Shown here piece after piece: positions 34,701 to 49,700 of a DNA stretch of 64,000 nt. Source of the DNA: Telopea speciosissima (Eukaryota > Streptophyta > Magnoliopsida > Proteales > Proteaceae); contig NC_057925.1 in NCBI RefSeq assembly GCF_018873765.1, positions 49,550,010-49,614,009 on the forward strand. Reading direction: 5' to 3'. Position 1 is the stretch's first letter. The number at the start of each line of letters is the position of its first letter. The position numbers and the translations under genes are program-made. The notes under the pieces were generated by a model. That model made no database searches, was not told where the DNA came from, and worked only from the letters and a program-made list of their open reading frames with translations.

Positions 34701-37700
34701 CATTTACTTAAATGATGCTAGGCATAAATAAGTATTTGTCTTGTGTCTGTCCTGGTGTCCCACTGTTGAATTATTTATCCACCCATGTCCCCCTTTGGAT
34801 AGTCTATCGTGTTAGAGCTCCTGTTTGATATACATATTGTTTCCTCCCTTTCCTACAAGGTCGGCCTTTTGGAGGAAGCGGTTCCAACATAGTATTAGAG
34901 CAGGCAGGGGTCACGGTGTCGAGTCCCCCTGGGAGCGAGCAGGTGTTGAATTATTTATCCACCTGTGTCCCCCTTTGGATAGTCCCTCGTGTTAGAGCTC
35001 CTGTTTGATATACATATTGTTTCCTCCCTTTCCTACAAGGTTGGCCTTTTGGAGGAAGCGGTTCCAACACCCACTAAGTGAAACTACTATTTAGACTTTG
35101 TTTTTGCAAAATCTGATAGTGTCATTGTGTTTAAATGGCCTAAAATAGGTTGAGTACCAAGTTTCAGACCCAAACTAAGTCTAAAACCCACCGAAACCAG
35201 ATTTCAAGTTGGCAAAAAAAATGCACCAACTCGACCGAGATCTCGAGATATCTCAAGTCAACTCGGTTTTTCCCAGGGTCGAAACCTGGTCGAGTTCCGA
35301 GTTTTAGTTCCTTGGCTCCAATAGAGGCTGTCCATGTAAGAAGAGTTGTTTACCCATCAACTAGAAGTCACCTTGATGAAGTTTTAATGCTGAGAAGGTG
35401 GTGTAAAAACAAAAACAAAAAACCAAACCGGGATTACCACCGGTCCTGAGTTCTAGCAGTGTTTCTCTCTCATCAAAGCTCGGATGGAGTTGAGACCAGG
35501 CCCATTGGAGTCACCCAAGGCTCCTCTATCAAACCTGGTGCAATCCAGGTTGGGTTGACCCTTATTGGATCGCCTGTGGGCCTCTGCCCAAACAATCCAT
35601 GGTGCCACAACTAAAAGAAATGGCAGTATTGTAAATATTGCAAGGGGAAGTGGCAGGATTGTAAATAATCAGAATTTGAGATGGTATTGATAGCTCAATA
35701 GGATAGGACACAGAGTAGGAATTATATTTATTAATGATGGTTAGACTTGGAACAAAATTAAAAGAAAGGATATGAGAAGATAGAGGGAAAGAGGGGGGGG
35801 CATTATGGGAAGCTAAGAAAATAAAATAGAAGGGTTAAAGAATCGTGGGAAGGGGGGTTGGAGAGGTCGTCTTCTAATGCTTTAAACAGAACAGTGGAAA
35901 GGGAAAAGGGAGTGATGGCGGGAGAGCTCTCTCAGGAAGGCTTCGATGGACCAGAAACTGAAGGGAGATGTTGGTAATGACGATCCCTTCTGAATGCTAA
36001 CCTTCAACAATTCAATCAGAGAAAAAGAAAGACAACCCAAACTCGATAAGCATCCCAGGAGGTAGTTGAGTCTTGGGTTCGGTTGCTGGTATGAAACTCT
36101 CCACAGAGAAACCTTTTGGGACTGAGGAAACAGGGTTAGGCTCTCCTAAGGGGGTAGGGATGTAACTCCCAAATTTTGAAAACGAAAGAGGGAGGCTCCA
36201 AGGAGATCGAACCAGCAATATAGGGCTGATGGTGTCACCCAGAAAACAGAACAGCAAGTGACGTCAAAGAAGAAAAGAGAAAGGTAGCAGAAACTGTACC
36301 TGGAATGAGAAGATGACTGATATATATGCAGAAGATGGAAGAAAGGAAGAAGAAGGGAAGAATTATCATTACCACGAATAACATTCCCATGGGAAGAGTT
36401 CCCACAAGATGGAGTGCTTGAGCCAGTGTAAAGGGCTGAACGTTCCATAGGCACAGGAAAGACAATAGCAGTATGGCAGCTGTCCTCAGATTGTACCATG
36501 GCATACGCCTGCTCAAGAGTAGGAAAAGGATCCCGATTAAGAACATGAGCCCTAATCTGATCAAATTCCATATTCAGACCAGCAAGAAAGTCGTACACAC
36601 AAAGCTTATCTTCCCACTTTCGAAACGCAACAGTATCTGTATCGCAAGTAGCAGAAAACTTCCATAAAAATCCAATATCTGCCAAAAACCTCGCATAGCA
36701 GAGTAATACTGAGACAGAGATGGGTCTTTCTGCTGCATGTTATGGGTCTTCTTCCGGAGTTCATAGCACTACGCATCATTTCCAACCTGGGAATAGGTTT
36801 CCTTTGCAGCCTTCCAGATTTTGGCAGCAGTGTCTAGAAGAAGATACCCCTGGGCAATGGTAGGATCCATAGAGTTGAGGAGGTACGACATAACAAGACA
36901 ATTGTCAGTATCTCATTTGATTTGAGAAGGACCAACAGCATCAGGCTTCACAGAATCCCCTGTAAGGTGGCCAGAGACCACGGGAACCCACAGTGAGCGA
37001 ACAGGATCGAGACCACATCAGGTACTTACTCCCATCGAGTTTGACGGAGCTTATAGGGAACGAAAGAAAGTTGCGTTCACGCTGTAGGACTATTCCTTCC
37101 TGTCTTGCAGTCGACATGTCCGACATAGCTGCTGATCACAGAGAGATGGGTAACAACGAAAGGAATCCTACCATATAAAAATCTCCAAAAAACAAAGGGA
37201 GATTTAGATCATAAGAATGGAGAGATCCCTTGGTGGGAAACAGATCACCACCAAGGGAAAAGAAGATAGATGGGCAAGGTGGAAGTGGTGGTTAGCGGCA
37301 GCGGCGGCAGAAGAAGGTGGAGGTGGTGGCTGGTGGTAAAATCGAGAGAGGAGGCGGCGGTGGTGACCAACGGTGCCTGACAGTGAAACTGAGAAAGAGA
37401 GAGGGTGCCGGTGGTGGGTGGTGGCGATGAAACCGAGAGAGAGGGAGAGGCGGCGGCGGTGGTGAGTTTAGCGTTTTATGGGCAAGCACATTAGCGTTCG
37501 AATCCCAATGTCAATTCTCACTCTGATACCATGATGGATTTGGGGAATTGAACTTATGTCAATGAGACACAAGCCCTCTTTATGTATAATAAACCTTATG
37601 AAGTACAAGTTACAAATATATCCTTAGAGCAATACCAACTAAACCTTAATGGACAAATATAACCTTGTACCCATATTACAACAGTAGTAAATACAAAGCC

Positions 37701-40700
37701 CAATTGCTCCCCCCCCCCCCCAAGTCAGGCTGAAATTCATCCCCCACCCATTTCCCCATAATATATAAAGATGACCTTGATCTTCCACTCTGCTCCCAAC
37801 AACCCCCCCCCCCAACAAAAAAAAACATGTATCATACATGGCTCAATGAATGTAAAACCAATTCATCTTAGTGATTTCATATTTGGTCCAGTACCAAATC
37901 ATCAATCTTGTTATGAAAATTTCAAACAAAACCATGTCTTATAGTCCTTGAGAGGAATATGAAACAAAATCTTCATCCCAAGCTAGGAAACAAATAGAAG
38001 AGAATTATTTTACCACAGGGAGACTGGAAACTTGAATGGATTAGATCTGGAAGCTCTATGCAAGCGGCCCGTACTTCTTCAATCACATCTAACAGATTAC
38101 CCAAAAGAGAGCTGGCAATCTGCATAAGCAGCAAACGGATGTGCTTTATACAGATGTTTTTCCTTTCTTTTATTCACATTAAGTTCATTATTACAAAATG
38201 ATGAATGGAAGGCAGTCATTTTTATGCAAGAAAAGAACAGAAATACTTTCCCCTCACACAACACAGTAATTTGTTGATACCAAACACACACACACACACA
38301 CAACAATTTGTTTAATCATGCTCGAAGCACAGAAAGAACAACAACAACATTACAATTAGGGAAAATGGTTTCTGTGGGGGAGCGTAGCACCTGCCCCCAG
38401 ACACATAGGGGGTGAAATGACCGCCCTGCCCCCAATGAAATGAAAAATGATGCACTTGTTGATGCTTCGGCACACACGCAGGGCCACACTCCCCCACAGG
38501 AAACACTTTCCCCTACAAATAATAATAAATATAACCATGATCATATTGATGATAATAACAACAGACTGAACTGTGAAACTGAGGTTATCATCTTCCAATA
38601 TGCTTGGTAGTATTTAAAACACTCTATAATACAAGCTATTGAGCTGTAGGTTAAACCACTGTAATTCCATAATTCACTTCATCAACAACGCTAACAATTA
38701 CAATTTCTTGTTTCAGTCTATTCCATTACAGCTGTGGGTTAAGCATATTGATATAAAAGATTTGTGCATAACAAATCTGAGAATATTTAGGCATTAGAAA
38801 TAGAGAATTAAATATGGATATTCTACGTGCCAAAAAAAAGTGCTGGATTACACTTGGGGTCCCCAACATCTGGGGAAATTACAATCCAGGTCCGTCATGT
38901 TTCAAAAACTACAGTTGGGGTTACCTAAGTTCAGGGAAACTACAATGAAGGTCCCCCCTCCAACTAGACTGAAGTTAGTCCAAGTCTCTGTACATATGTT
39001 CTTGTTATATCTGTATTGAATAGGAAATTATGATAACTGAGAATTATGCAGAGTGACGATAAGGTGATTAAGCTCCGAAGTAATTATATTAGTCTCTGTT
39101 CGTAGTTCCTACCAAGACTTCTTGATCATTATTTCTAACCAAGCGGTTGAAAGTTCAAAGGGTTCTTTTGGCCGGGTAGATTAATCATATTCAAAAAATT
39201 GAAAAGCTATGTAAGCATATCTCATGATCTGGATTAATTTTAGTCTACCAACTGGACACTGATCCTAGTTTCCATGAACATTAGGAACACCCACCATAGT
39301 TTCTAAAACATGAGGGGCCCCTTGCAATTTCACCAAACATTAGAGGCCCCAAGTTTAATTTATCCCCAACAAAAAAGTCTAGCTAGAGAGAAACTTTACC
39401 TGTGTTTCTTCAGCCAACTGTTGTGGGCTCCTATGCTTGCCAGTTGCATCAACATTGAACACAAACGTGAAGGCTGTGCTGGCATTAATATTTGGGAAGG
39501 CCTAACTTGACCAAAAAGGTATCTGTTATTACGAAGAGCAACAGGTTATGATTCAAGAAGCTTAGGGCGACGGATTACTCCATTACCTTTATAATAGCAG
39601 CCTCATTCAATTTGTTCATAGTAACTATACTTTTTATGGGACGAGTAGTTATCGTAAACCTGTCAGATATCAAAGCCAAGAAAAAATGCAAGAATTATGC
39701 AGAGTGACATTAAGCTAAAACTTTCAACAGATAAAAGAATTAATATAAAGAAAGCAACCTTTGGAAGAGGAAATTATGATAATTGAGAGCAATGTTGTGA
39801 TGACCACTCTCTCTCCCCAGGTCATCCACACTCCATAGCTGATATGATTCATGACAAAGCAAACAAGTCTCAGTCTCTTACAACATCTCTATTGTACTCT
39901 GAGACAAAAAACAAAGTTATAGTGGTGAACCTGCAGGTCCTGGCGAATAAAATTACAGCATGTTCTCTTCTTCAGATTATCGTTAACAAATGCTACAGTC
40001 TCATCATAGCTCAGTTCTCCTTTTATGTGACAAGCATCACAATCATGAAAGAATTCAATTATACACTTTATTTTTTTATCTAAGGCTCCAATCTCCTGCT
40101 TCATTGTGAGTACCTTATTACATTCTTCCTGGAAAAGCAGTTCATCAACCACATGAAATATACCTTGCATGGAACTAACATATCGCATTACATTGTCTGA
40201 AACAAAAGCTATCCGTTACGCAAATTAAACAACCGCATGATGAATGCTACATAGGCTTGGGAATATGGATCAGGTACGGGCTTTGAGGAGTTGGATCCAC
40301 CTGGTCCCCAAAGAATATGATACGGTATGTCTCAAGAACATGGTTCAAGAACTCGGCGAGATTTCGCTTAAAACTCGTTTTTTTCAATTAACGAGTCGAG
40401 ATGGGAGGCGAAATACAAAGTTACACGGACTCGGTCGAGATCTCGGTTCGACCGAGATGTGGATCAAACCCATGTTTAAAAGGGGAAAGATCTCGACCGG
40501 GAAACAGGGAAACCAGTGGTGAGCATATTTTTGAGCTTTTACCACTTTATTTCGACGGAAAACTTTCCAGAGATGTCAATTAGCATCCTACTTGCATCAT
40601 ACTTGCAAGATGGCAATAGTAGTGGATCGATCCCATTATTCCCATCACAATCGCCTCTTCTATATCCTAGGATAGGGTACCTTCGGATAGCTAATGACAA

Positions 40701-43700
40701 CACTTATCTAGGCTGTGTGGTAGACTACACACATTTCTTCAGCAACACTTTGACATGAGAATTTTATGTGGCACACTGAGCTTTACTAGCTTCGAAAACA
40801 TGGTTTGGAAGGATAGAGGTATATCATATATGTTAAGATTGATGTACAGTACGTCAGTACCCTACTTTACATTTCTAATGCTTATTTAAGTTGTTTTACA
40901 TTAATTGAATGCCTTGATTGTTTTCTATTACTCAATTATGTATAGAAATTATGTGTAGAGTAGGGTATTTTAGTATGTCCTCGCCTACCAACCTAGGGTT
41001 TCAAAGTGAAACTCCTATTTGGACTTTGTTTTTGCAAAATCTGATGGTATCATTGTGTTTAAATGGCCTAAAATAGGCTAAGTACCAAGTTTCAGGCCCG
41101 AACTAGGTCTAAAACCCATCGAAACCAACCTTCGAGTTCAATAAAAAACAATGCACCAATTCGCCGAGATCTTGGCCCACCTCGGTTTTTTGGCTGGGCG
41201 AAACCAATACTGAAACCGAGTTCTTGAACCATGCTCAAGAACTGGGTAGGGACGGGACTAGGGACAAAGGTTTAAGAACTTGGAATCGGGTACAGGACAG
41301 GTCCACATTGATTCCAATTTAAATCTTCCCAGAATCGAACAGAATCAGTCGGACTCAGCCAGAATTGAACAGACAAACTCTGACTCAGTGTAACTCGGAC
41401 AGACTCAGTACACACAGAATCAGTGTTATCAGAATTGGTCCCAGTCAAAACCAAGTCGAATAGGCTGATTCTGATCCGATTTTTTAATCCATGGTAGGGA
41501 AAGCTAAAATGTGTTAAGGGGCGGGGGGGTGCCAACGTGTCAATAATGGACGTAAATGTGAAAGACTTCTTCTTCCATTCCAATGTTCTATCATGTTTGA
41601 CAGTACCCCAGGATATATGAAGTGTCCGGGTAACAGAGGAAATCTGTAATGAATAATGATTATCCCAAATCTGATGGTTGGGCTAGCTAACTCCAATACG
41701 CCAAATGAGACAGAGAACAGAACAGTTTATGCATCAACGATGTACCTCTTTTTTGTCAGCAAGAGAACGCAATGTAGAATAAGTCTTCTTATTTTCGGCA
41801 CCTCTAACATTGGGCACAGAGGGATGTTGCAAACAACATAACTTCAAATTTTGAGATTCCTGAATCCCTGACTGCAACAACTGTACTCTCTTCTGCAGTA
41901 TCGAAGTACCTAGTAAACGGAATGCCCATCCAAAGCATTAACACAGAAGGGGTAGGGGGATAAACTTACTAGTAATATCTCATGCTTCACACGCATTAAT
42001 TGCAACTTTACTTGTTCATAAACAAGCATCTGTTGCAAGCATCGTGCTTCGGCTACCCTGCTCCAACATTAATTCATCAACGTTTTTATGTTTAAACTAA
42101 AGCAGCTATGTTTACAACAACCGAAAAGGGAACATGTCATCCAATTTCAAAAGGCAAAAGAGCATCCAGAACATCACCTTTTCTGCTGAAAGTTCCCCAG
42201 ATGACCATGATGTTTCTGGGGGAAGGAATTGAACTCTCAGGCATTAGCAGGAAGCCAACAAGTCAATAAATATAGTCACTCAAAGAAACAAAGTAGGCAA
42301 TAAAAGATGATCTGCTTGAATTTTTCAGAACTAAAATATAATGAGCTAGTTTAGCAGACCTGTAACTGGATCACAGTGCATATATTCTCATACTTTTTAG
42401 CCATCTGCAGCTGACCCAAAATATCTTCCAGAATGCCAAGCTATGCATCAGAAAGAACAAATAAGTAAATAAATAAATACCGAAGGGTATCGGTACCCAA
42501 ATTATTTTCCTCAGGGCTGAATATCTGGGCAGCCATCCCAACATCTAATCTGCTTTTCATTAATGAACTTAGTTTCAATGAATAAATAATGTAGAACAGA
42601 ACTACAGAGGTACATAAGCTATAAAGATAGACACATCATGAGTGCTGAATGTCTACAAATAAAAGAAAATTTAAACACAGACAAGTTTCATGTCCTTCAA
42701 ATGACGTTTTAACAGAGAATATCAAACTGAAAAAAACGAGCATACCTGCGATAAATTAAGGTCATAACTTGATTCAGAAATCAGCTGTTTCATTGCCCCA
42801 TACAATTTTAAGAAAACCTAGAAGGTAGACTCTGAAGTTATATTGAAATAGAATTCATAAAATATCACACTAGATGTGGATGAAATAGCATACATACATC
42901 AGATGAACGCTTGGGCACTCTGTTGGCTTGATTACTGTCCACTTCACTCTCTCTGACAATTAAATGTTCTGAAGAAAACTCTGGCACGGTGCCATCCATT
43001 TCAAGAACTTTTGGGCTCTTCTGGGTCCTGCCTGTTTCTTCTACCTGGAAATTTTCTGTGAGAATGTCTTTACTTTTTCTTTTTCTTCCAGAATTCTCAA
43101 CATCACATACAGGTAATGGTTTCTGTAACATATGGAGATCCTGATGGAAGCTACTAGGACTGTTTTCATTTGAATAATTAAGGAATTTAGTGCAAAGTGG
43201 ATCTTTTCCAACACAGAGTTGCATCCTGACATTATCTAGAAAATTAGAAGCCTCTTTCATTGAGGAAGTTTGAGCCATCTGATCCACCAGAATCTGCATG
43301 CCAACAAAGCTAATACTTAGTTATATCTCATATACCATTACAAGTGTCGCTCTAGAATGAAATCCAGCAATGATATATTTATATGCCTATGGCAGATGCA
43401 GATATAACACCAAATGAGATCAAGACTGAAAATTAGAAAACACAAACCTTTTGAAATGGTGTAGTTTTAGCCCTTTCAAGCACACATGGAGAAGCAGACT
43501 TGTATAACAATTCCGTTGACACTCTCTCAAAAAGTCTATCTGTAAACTTGGACAGGTCCATCTGGGCTTGATTGTTCCTGTCTAGGCTTCCAGGCTGAGA
43601 TTTCAGAGTAACATTATTTTGCAAGGGGGTTTGTAAAACTGTAATGTTTTCAGATTCCTTTTGTAGATCATGAAAGAGTTGGTTATCACCCATCCCTTTC

Positions 43701-46700
43701 AATTTAACAATGTTTATTGTATCCCTCCTATTTTTCCCAATGATAGTTGAGGTAGACTGTGATCTCTTCTCCTTGAGCAAGGAACCCAATCCACCAGCTA
43801 TAGGAGTCAAATAACTGACATCTTTTTTGGTGTCAGGAGTCAAATGACTCACAGTTGCATCAATTACTCCTGAATCTGCTACATTTTGTCCACTGCTACT
43901 ACTGACAAGTTCATTCCCTTGGTCCTGCTTCTTTAAAGCCCTTGAAAGGATGCCAATGCGTTCAGGTGATGTGAACAACTTATCAGATGTTACATTCAAT
44001 AATTTATTCTCATTAGCATCTTCTTTAATCTGTGTTAATAATGAATCAGGTCCAGAAGTGTTGAGAGCTCCCTCTATGGGATCGTGAGATGCCAAAGGAT
44101 CCTGCGGTATTTGCTTTCCAGAGTCTGAAAACTGGAAAGGTGACACTGCCACTGCCATTACCTTACTAGGTTGATCACTGTAGAGCATACTTGAAGATAT
44201 CTGCTTCCTAGACGCTCCATCATGCACAACAGTTGTATAATTTTCATCTTGTCTCAACATGTACATGTTCTTAGATTTCTCAATCCCATATGCATCCATT
44301 TTAACCATATCCCTCTGTTCATTTTTCTTCTGAGCACTAGATAATAAATGCCCTTCAAAACCAGTAACAGAAATGTCTACTTGCTTCAGTTTAAGATTTT
44401 CACTATTTTCACCAAAAGCACTAGATACCTGTTTGCTACCAGATGAAACATTTCCATAAGAAAAAATTTGTCTTCTTTTGGCACGTAACGAAGATACAGA
44501 ACCAGCCAATGGAAATTCACTTTCTCGATCAGAGTTCTGAAGAATTTTGGGAGTAAGACTTCCATCTTCAGTAGACACTTCCCTCCTGGAGACTTCCACA
44601 CCACCTAAAAATCTACAATTATGCTCTGTGCTCAAATTCACACCAAGGGTTTTATTTGGAGGTGTTAAGATGGCAATATTACAGGCACCAACTTCCAGTA
44701 TCAATCCACTAGTTTCAAGCACATCTCTACCAGGCACCTTATTCATTTTAAAAGGCATGCCCTGCAAGTGCTGGAACATGTTAAGATAGGCCAAACCTTG
44801 AAAGCAACATGCTGAAGAACGTCTTGACATGGTCAATAGAGGAAATCATGACAATCAAATAGGAGGAAACATGCAACCAAAAGTGACCAGCTCCCATTAA
44901 AAAAATAGAGGAATGGATTCGTGCATGGGAGGGAAGGACCATCCACGATTTGTAAAAAGGGGGGACGGGTATTTTGGTATTTCAAAGGGATTATTATCTC
45001 AATCCAAGGGTTTCAACTTTCAAGTACAACTGTGAACCATGCACGGCCATACAAGAAACCTTTTGCCAAAAAAAATAATCATACTGAAATTAAAAGAGAA
45101 GTAAAGAGAGGAAGAGAGAGAAGGTCGCACAACCTTTACTATGCCATTGTACCTCACTTGATAGCAATAAACAAAACTCAAAATTCTATTCATCAAAACC
45201 TGCCCAACGAATTGGGTTACAAGCATATTTATATAAAAAGAAATCAAGTGTCCTAATTGAAGTCTAAAACAGAAATAGAATTAAAATCAACTTCCTAATT
45301 ACTTCCTAAAACCTACACTAATAAAAATAGAGACTAAATAAAACTCAAATTGCTACCCAAATAAAAGATAACATATATTTCCCAAATAAACTAATTGCTA
45401 AATATCCTACTGAACCTCAAAACCCATGGACCTGGTTCGGCTTCATATGGGTCCCCCAACGGGTTTAATCGTTTCCAAGAAGTTGCTCCTGCATCACTAA
45501 GTATCAGGACGACTTGTTGCATCCTGGTTGGAAACATGCTATGGATGTTGAGAATTGAGATGGATGCTCTGTTGGCTCATCGGACCTGGACTCTTACTAT
45601 ATAACCCTCAGGGAAGGAACTTGTGAGGTGTCATCGGGAGTACACAGTTAATATCTTCATGATGGATCAGTTGAGCGACTCAAAGCTTGGTTGGTTGCCA
45701 AAGGCTTTACTTAGACTTATGGTGTCGACTATTTCGAGACTTTCTGTCCAATGGCGTGCTTTAATTCTGTACAAGTTCTTATCTCCTTGTTGTAGGTACC
45801 GCTCAAGATCGCTTTGTGTGGTCCCTATATTTAACCTGTTTCTTCGATCTTTTTCTCTTTCTTTCATCCTTTTCTTTTTCTCTTTTATTTCTCCACCGAC
45901 ATGGCAATATAGGGAGTAGGAAATTATGATGAGGAGTAGCCACCTAAGATGAGGGCCTTGGACCCATAAGGGGAGGCTCAATCCCTGGTCAAGGGTAAGA
46001 GCCAGGTTTGATTCCAAATGGTTTGTTCAGAGATTCGGGTAAAGGTCAGGTTATGAAATGGGAAGGTGCTAGGCATCCACTCTGCCCAGTAGAACCGGCC
46101 TTCTACTGGATGCTAAAGTTTGAACATTCTCCCAAGTTATATGTCCTATACCCACATGTATGGCTGCTTTGATTGGCTAATATACACTACTGCATTAAAA
46201 GGAAACTACATATTACTTCCCCCATGCATGCATGCATGCCAATTATTCTAATTCACACTACCCCCATGCTGCTACATTGTATCAGATTGACTAGAGGAGT
46301 AATTACCTAAGGTTGACTCTAGATTAGGGTCGAAAGGGGAGGGCCCCTTCACTCCAAATGTGGACTTTGGTTGTCTCCCGGCTCAGAACGAGGGAATTGA
46401 CTATCTCTTTCACTCGCTCGAGGGAGTATTTAATGCCTTGGGGAATTTCCTCTCTCACTGGCTTTTTTCAAGATTCACCTAGATTTCAGACTTTCTCCAG
46501 GGATGCAGGCCACCGAGGGACTGCCCATGAGAGGGATTAGAACTTGAAAATCTAAGAGCTCTAAGGTGAAGTAATGTCTCACCTTGGGGAAGGGGATTCT
46601 TTGATCCGTACTTCAAGGCAAGAAGTGTATCATGCATGCACTTCTAGGACAATTTCTGAGTTCCTTGGGAAGTGGGAGGGTCCCCTATTTATAGGGAACC

Positions 46701-49700
46701 CAAATGAGGGGGGTCCAGGGGCCGCCATTTTTAAACCGTGCTTCCAATTTTAGTGTGCGATATATCATTACAAAGGTTGTTCCGAGCACTATCTAATGAT
46801 GCAGGAGGTGGGAACTCTTTTAAACCAAAGTTCCATCAAAAAATCGAGATAAGTGTTGATGCCATTTCAACGGTGGGGGAATGTGGCAACCTTTCTTATG
46901 CCATTTTCGCATCTTTGGCTGATGCCCAAGACCTCCTTTGTTGGATAAGTTATGCGCTTTTCACTCCAAAACCGGCTCTTAATCATTATTACCATTATTC
47001 TGGAAGTGAGGGTGATATGGTCTTTGTGCACGAGTGAGTCCTTGAGAGAGATACAAAGGTCAATCTGCGTCCCATAGTCATCATTGTCAGGGACTCGGGG
47101 GTAACAAACTTCAACATCTACACTTGGCAGTGAACCTCGATTGGCATCTATATTAGCTAAATATCAAAAATGCATTTCTTTATGGTGATCTTGAGGGTAT
47201 GTTGCTCAGAGGGAGAATGTGTCCAAGGTACACCGTCTTCACAAAGTTATATATGGGTTGAAAAATCTCCACGTGCCAGGTTCAATAAGTTCAGTAAAGT
47301 TATTAGTAGTTATGGGTTCACTCAGTGCTTCTCTGAGCACTTTGTGTTTGTACGTTGTCAAGAGGAGAATGTCGTGATCCTAGCTGTGTACGTTGATGAT
47401 ATCATAATTTCTGGTAATAACTCTTTTGGCATTGAAGAGGTCAGGGCATATCTCCATCGGCATTTTCAAATGAAAGACTTAAGAGTGCTCAGATATTTTC
47501 TTGGGATTGAAGTTGTTTGTTGCAAGAAAGATGTCAGTTAGTCTCAACAGAAATGCGTTCTAGATTTTCTATCTAAAACTAGTTTGTTGGGATGCAAGCC
47601 TGTTGACAACCCTATGGATCCGAATCCGAAACTTAGGGCGTGTGATGGCAAGGAGTTTGAGGATAAACATCAGTACGAAAGACAAGTTGGGAAACTTATT
47701 TATCTGACTGTCACTTGTTCGGATATTTCTTTTGTTGTTGGAAGTCATCAATCAATTTACGGAGAGTCCTAAACATGCTCAATAGGATGTTGATTGGCGC
47801 ATTCTGAGGTATCTTAAAGGTTCTCCTTGAAAAGGTTTTATTTATCGTCGTCATGGTCACACTAGTATTGTAGGATACTCAGATGTTGATTGGGTCGGTG
47901 TTACCAACAATCATAGATCTACCAATGGATATTGTACGTTTGTTGGTGGTAATCTTGTCTCCTAGAGAGTAAAAAGCAGATTATTGTGGCTAGGTCGAGT
48001 GCAGAGGCTGGGTATGGAGCTACGGCTCATACTACAATAGAGTTGATTTGGTTGAAGTTTCTCCTACAAAAGTTGGGGTTCTCAGCTTCTAAACCAATGA
48101 CAATGTATTGTGATAATCGAGCTGCAATTTATATTGCTGGCAATCCAGTTTTTCATGAGAGTACCAAGCATATTAAAGTTAATTGTCATTTTGTAAGCAA
48201 TGCAAATATGCGAAGGATTATTTCAATTACATTCATCAACTCCAGCAATTAATTTGGTGATATGTTTACAAAGGCGTTATTTTGACTTGCATTTCTTGAT
48301 GGTTGTTCCAAGCTGGGTAAGGGAGATATGTATACTCCAGCTTGAACAGGAGAGATAGAGAGTGTGTTCTCGATTATCCATGGACCTCAATACTGTGGGA
48401 TTATATTCTTTGTCTTAGTAGTTTAGGCTATTATTGTTGTTTCTTTCTTACTTTCCTATTGTAATTCTACTTTAGTTTCCTATTATGTTTAGCATAGTTG
48501 CCAAGGCATCGCTTAGGTGACCGCCTTGGTATCTAGGCACCTTGACAACTAGTGTTGCCTTGGTCACCTAGGTGGGCTTTTTGGTCGTCTTGCGTCCAAG
48601 ACCCTTCCAACGCCTTGGTTCGCCTAGACACCTTGATAACTATGATGTTTAGGCTTTAGGCTTAGCTAGCTAAGAGTTTCAGTTCCATTATATAACCTAT
48701 TCAGATTAATATAAATACAGTGTAATGTAGTCCTAGATAGGTAGAAGACCTACTAGAAGCCAGACAACCAGGACCTTTCAAAATGCTGGCCGATTGGACA
48801 GGTTTGAGGATTTAGGTCAAATTTAGGGTTAGGTCTAGGGTAATGGGGGTAAATCTTATTTGGTAATGCTAGGCAGGCTTATAGGAGTCTAATGAGCTAG
48901 GTTTAGTGAAGTTTGAATAAGAAATTCAAAAACAGAAAATTAGGGTTTCGGGTTTTGGGTTTTGGGTTTTGGAGAAGGTGAGAGTGATGAGATTTAGGGT
49001 TTAGAGGTGGAGTTAGGACTGGGGCTTTAGGTCGAGCTCTCTAATGGTAGAGGGGAGCACTCGGTCAAGGTTTGGTGAACTTTTGATGGTTGGATATGGC
49101 TGGTCAGTAATTTAGGGTTTTAGGGTTTAAGGGGAGATGAGGGGGATTAGGGTTTTGATGATGGGTTTAGGACAGAAGCTAGGATCGAGTGTAGGGGTTA
49201 TTGTGGGGATGTTGTGATTGAAATTTGAATGAATTCTAATGGTGGAATAAGGCTGGACAGAATGAAGATGAGCTAGGGTTTAGTAGATCAATTAGGATTA
49301 AAGGAGGGATTGATGATGGGGATAGATGAGGCTTAGCTTAGAGGATTAGAAGAAGGATGCTTGCTGAAACAGTAAACTACTTACTTGTATAGTAGACCTT
49401 CAATGGCAGCAGCTTGAAGATTAGAATTTAGATCCTCCCGATCTACAAGATGCAAGGAGTCGATTGGAGATCCACCAATCCCTTCACCTTGATAGAATCC
49501 ACAAGGCAACACCCACAATGGAACAATGATGCAGATTCATCATCGAAATGGGCTTATTTCTTTAGAAATAAGTCTAGGGTTGGGTAATATACATGTTGGG
49601 CCTTTGATCCCATGGGTTTTCTATGTAATATGCCACTTTTATGGGCCTAAAATATGGGTAATTAGGTTGCATAAGGGATTAGATGTTTTAGTCCTACACT

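Noticed and set aside
37292..37489. Pro/His-rich 65-codon ORF
   Set aside because: Encoded by CGG/CCA-type repeats in the Copia-D leader.
40129..40196. Longer version of KNL1 exon 10 starting at 40196
   Set aside because: Its acceptor is out of phase with exon 9, whereas the acceptor at 40129 keeps the frame and matches the family start.
41250..41470. Possible second hAT-like copy next to 40339-41233, with AGAACTTGG and CAGACTCAG words
   Set aside because: No inverted termini or TSD could be defined.
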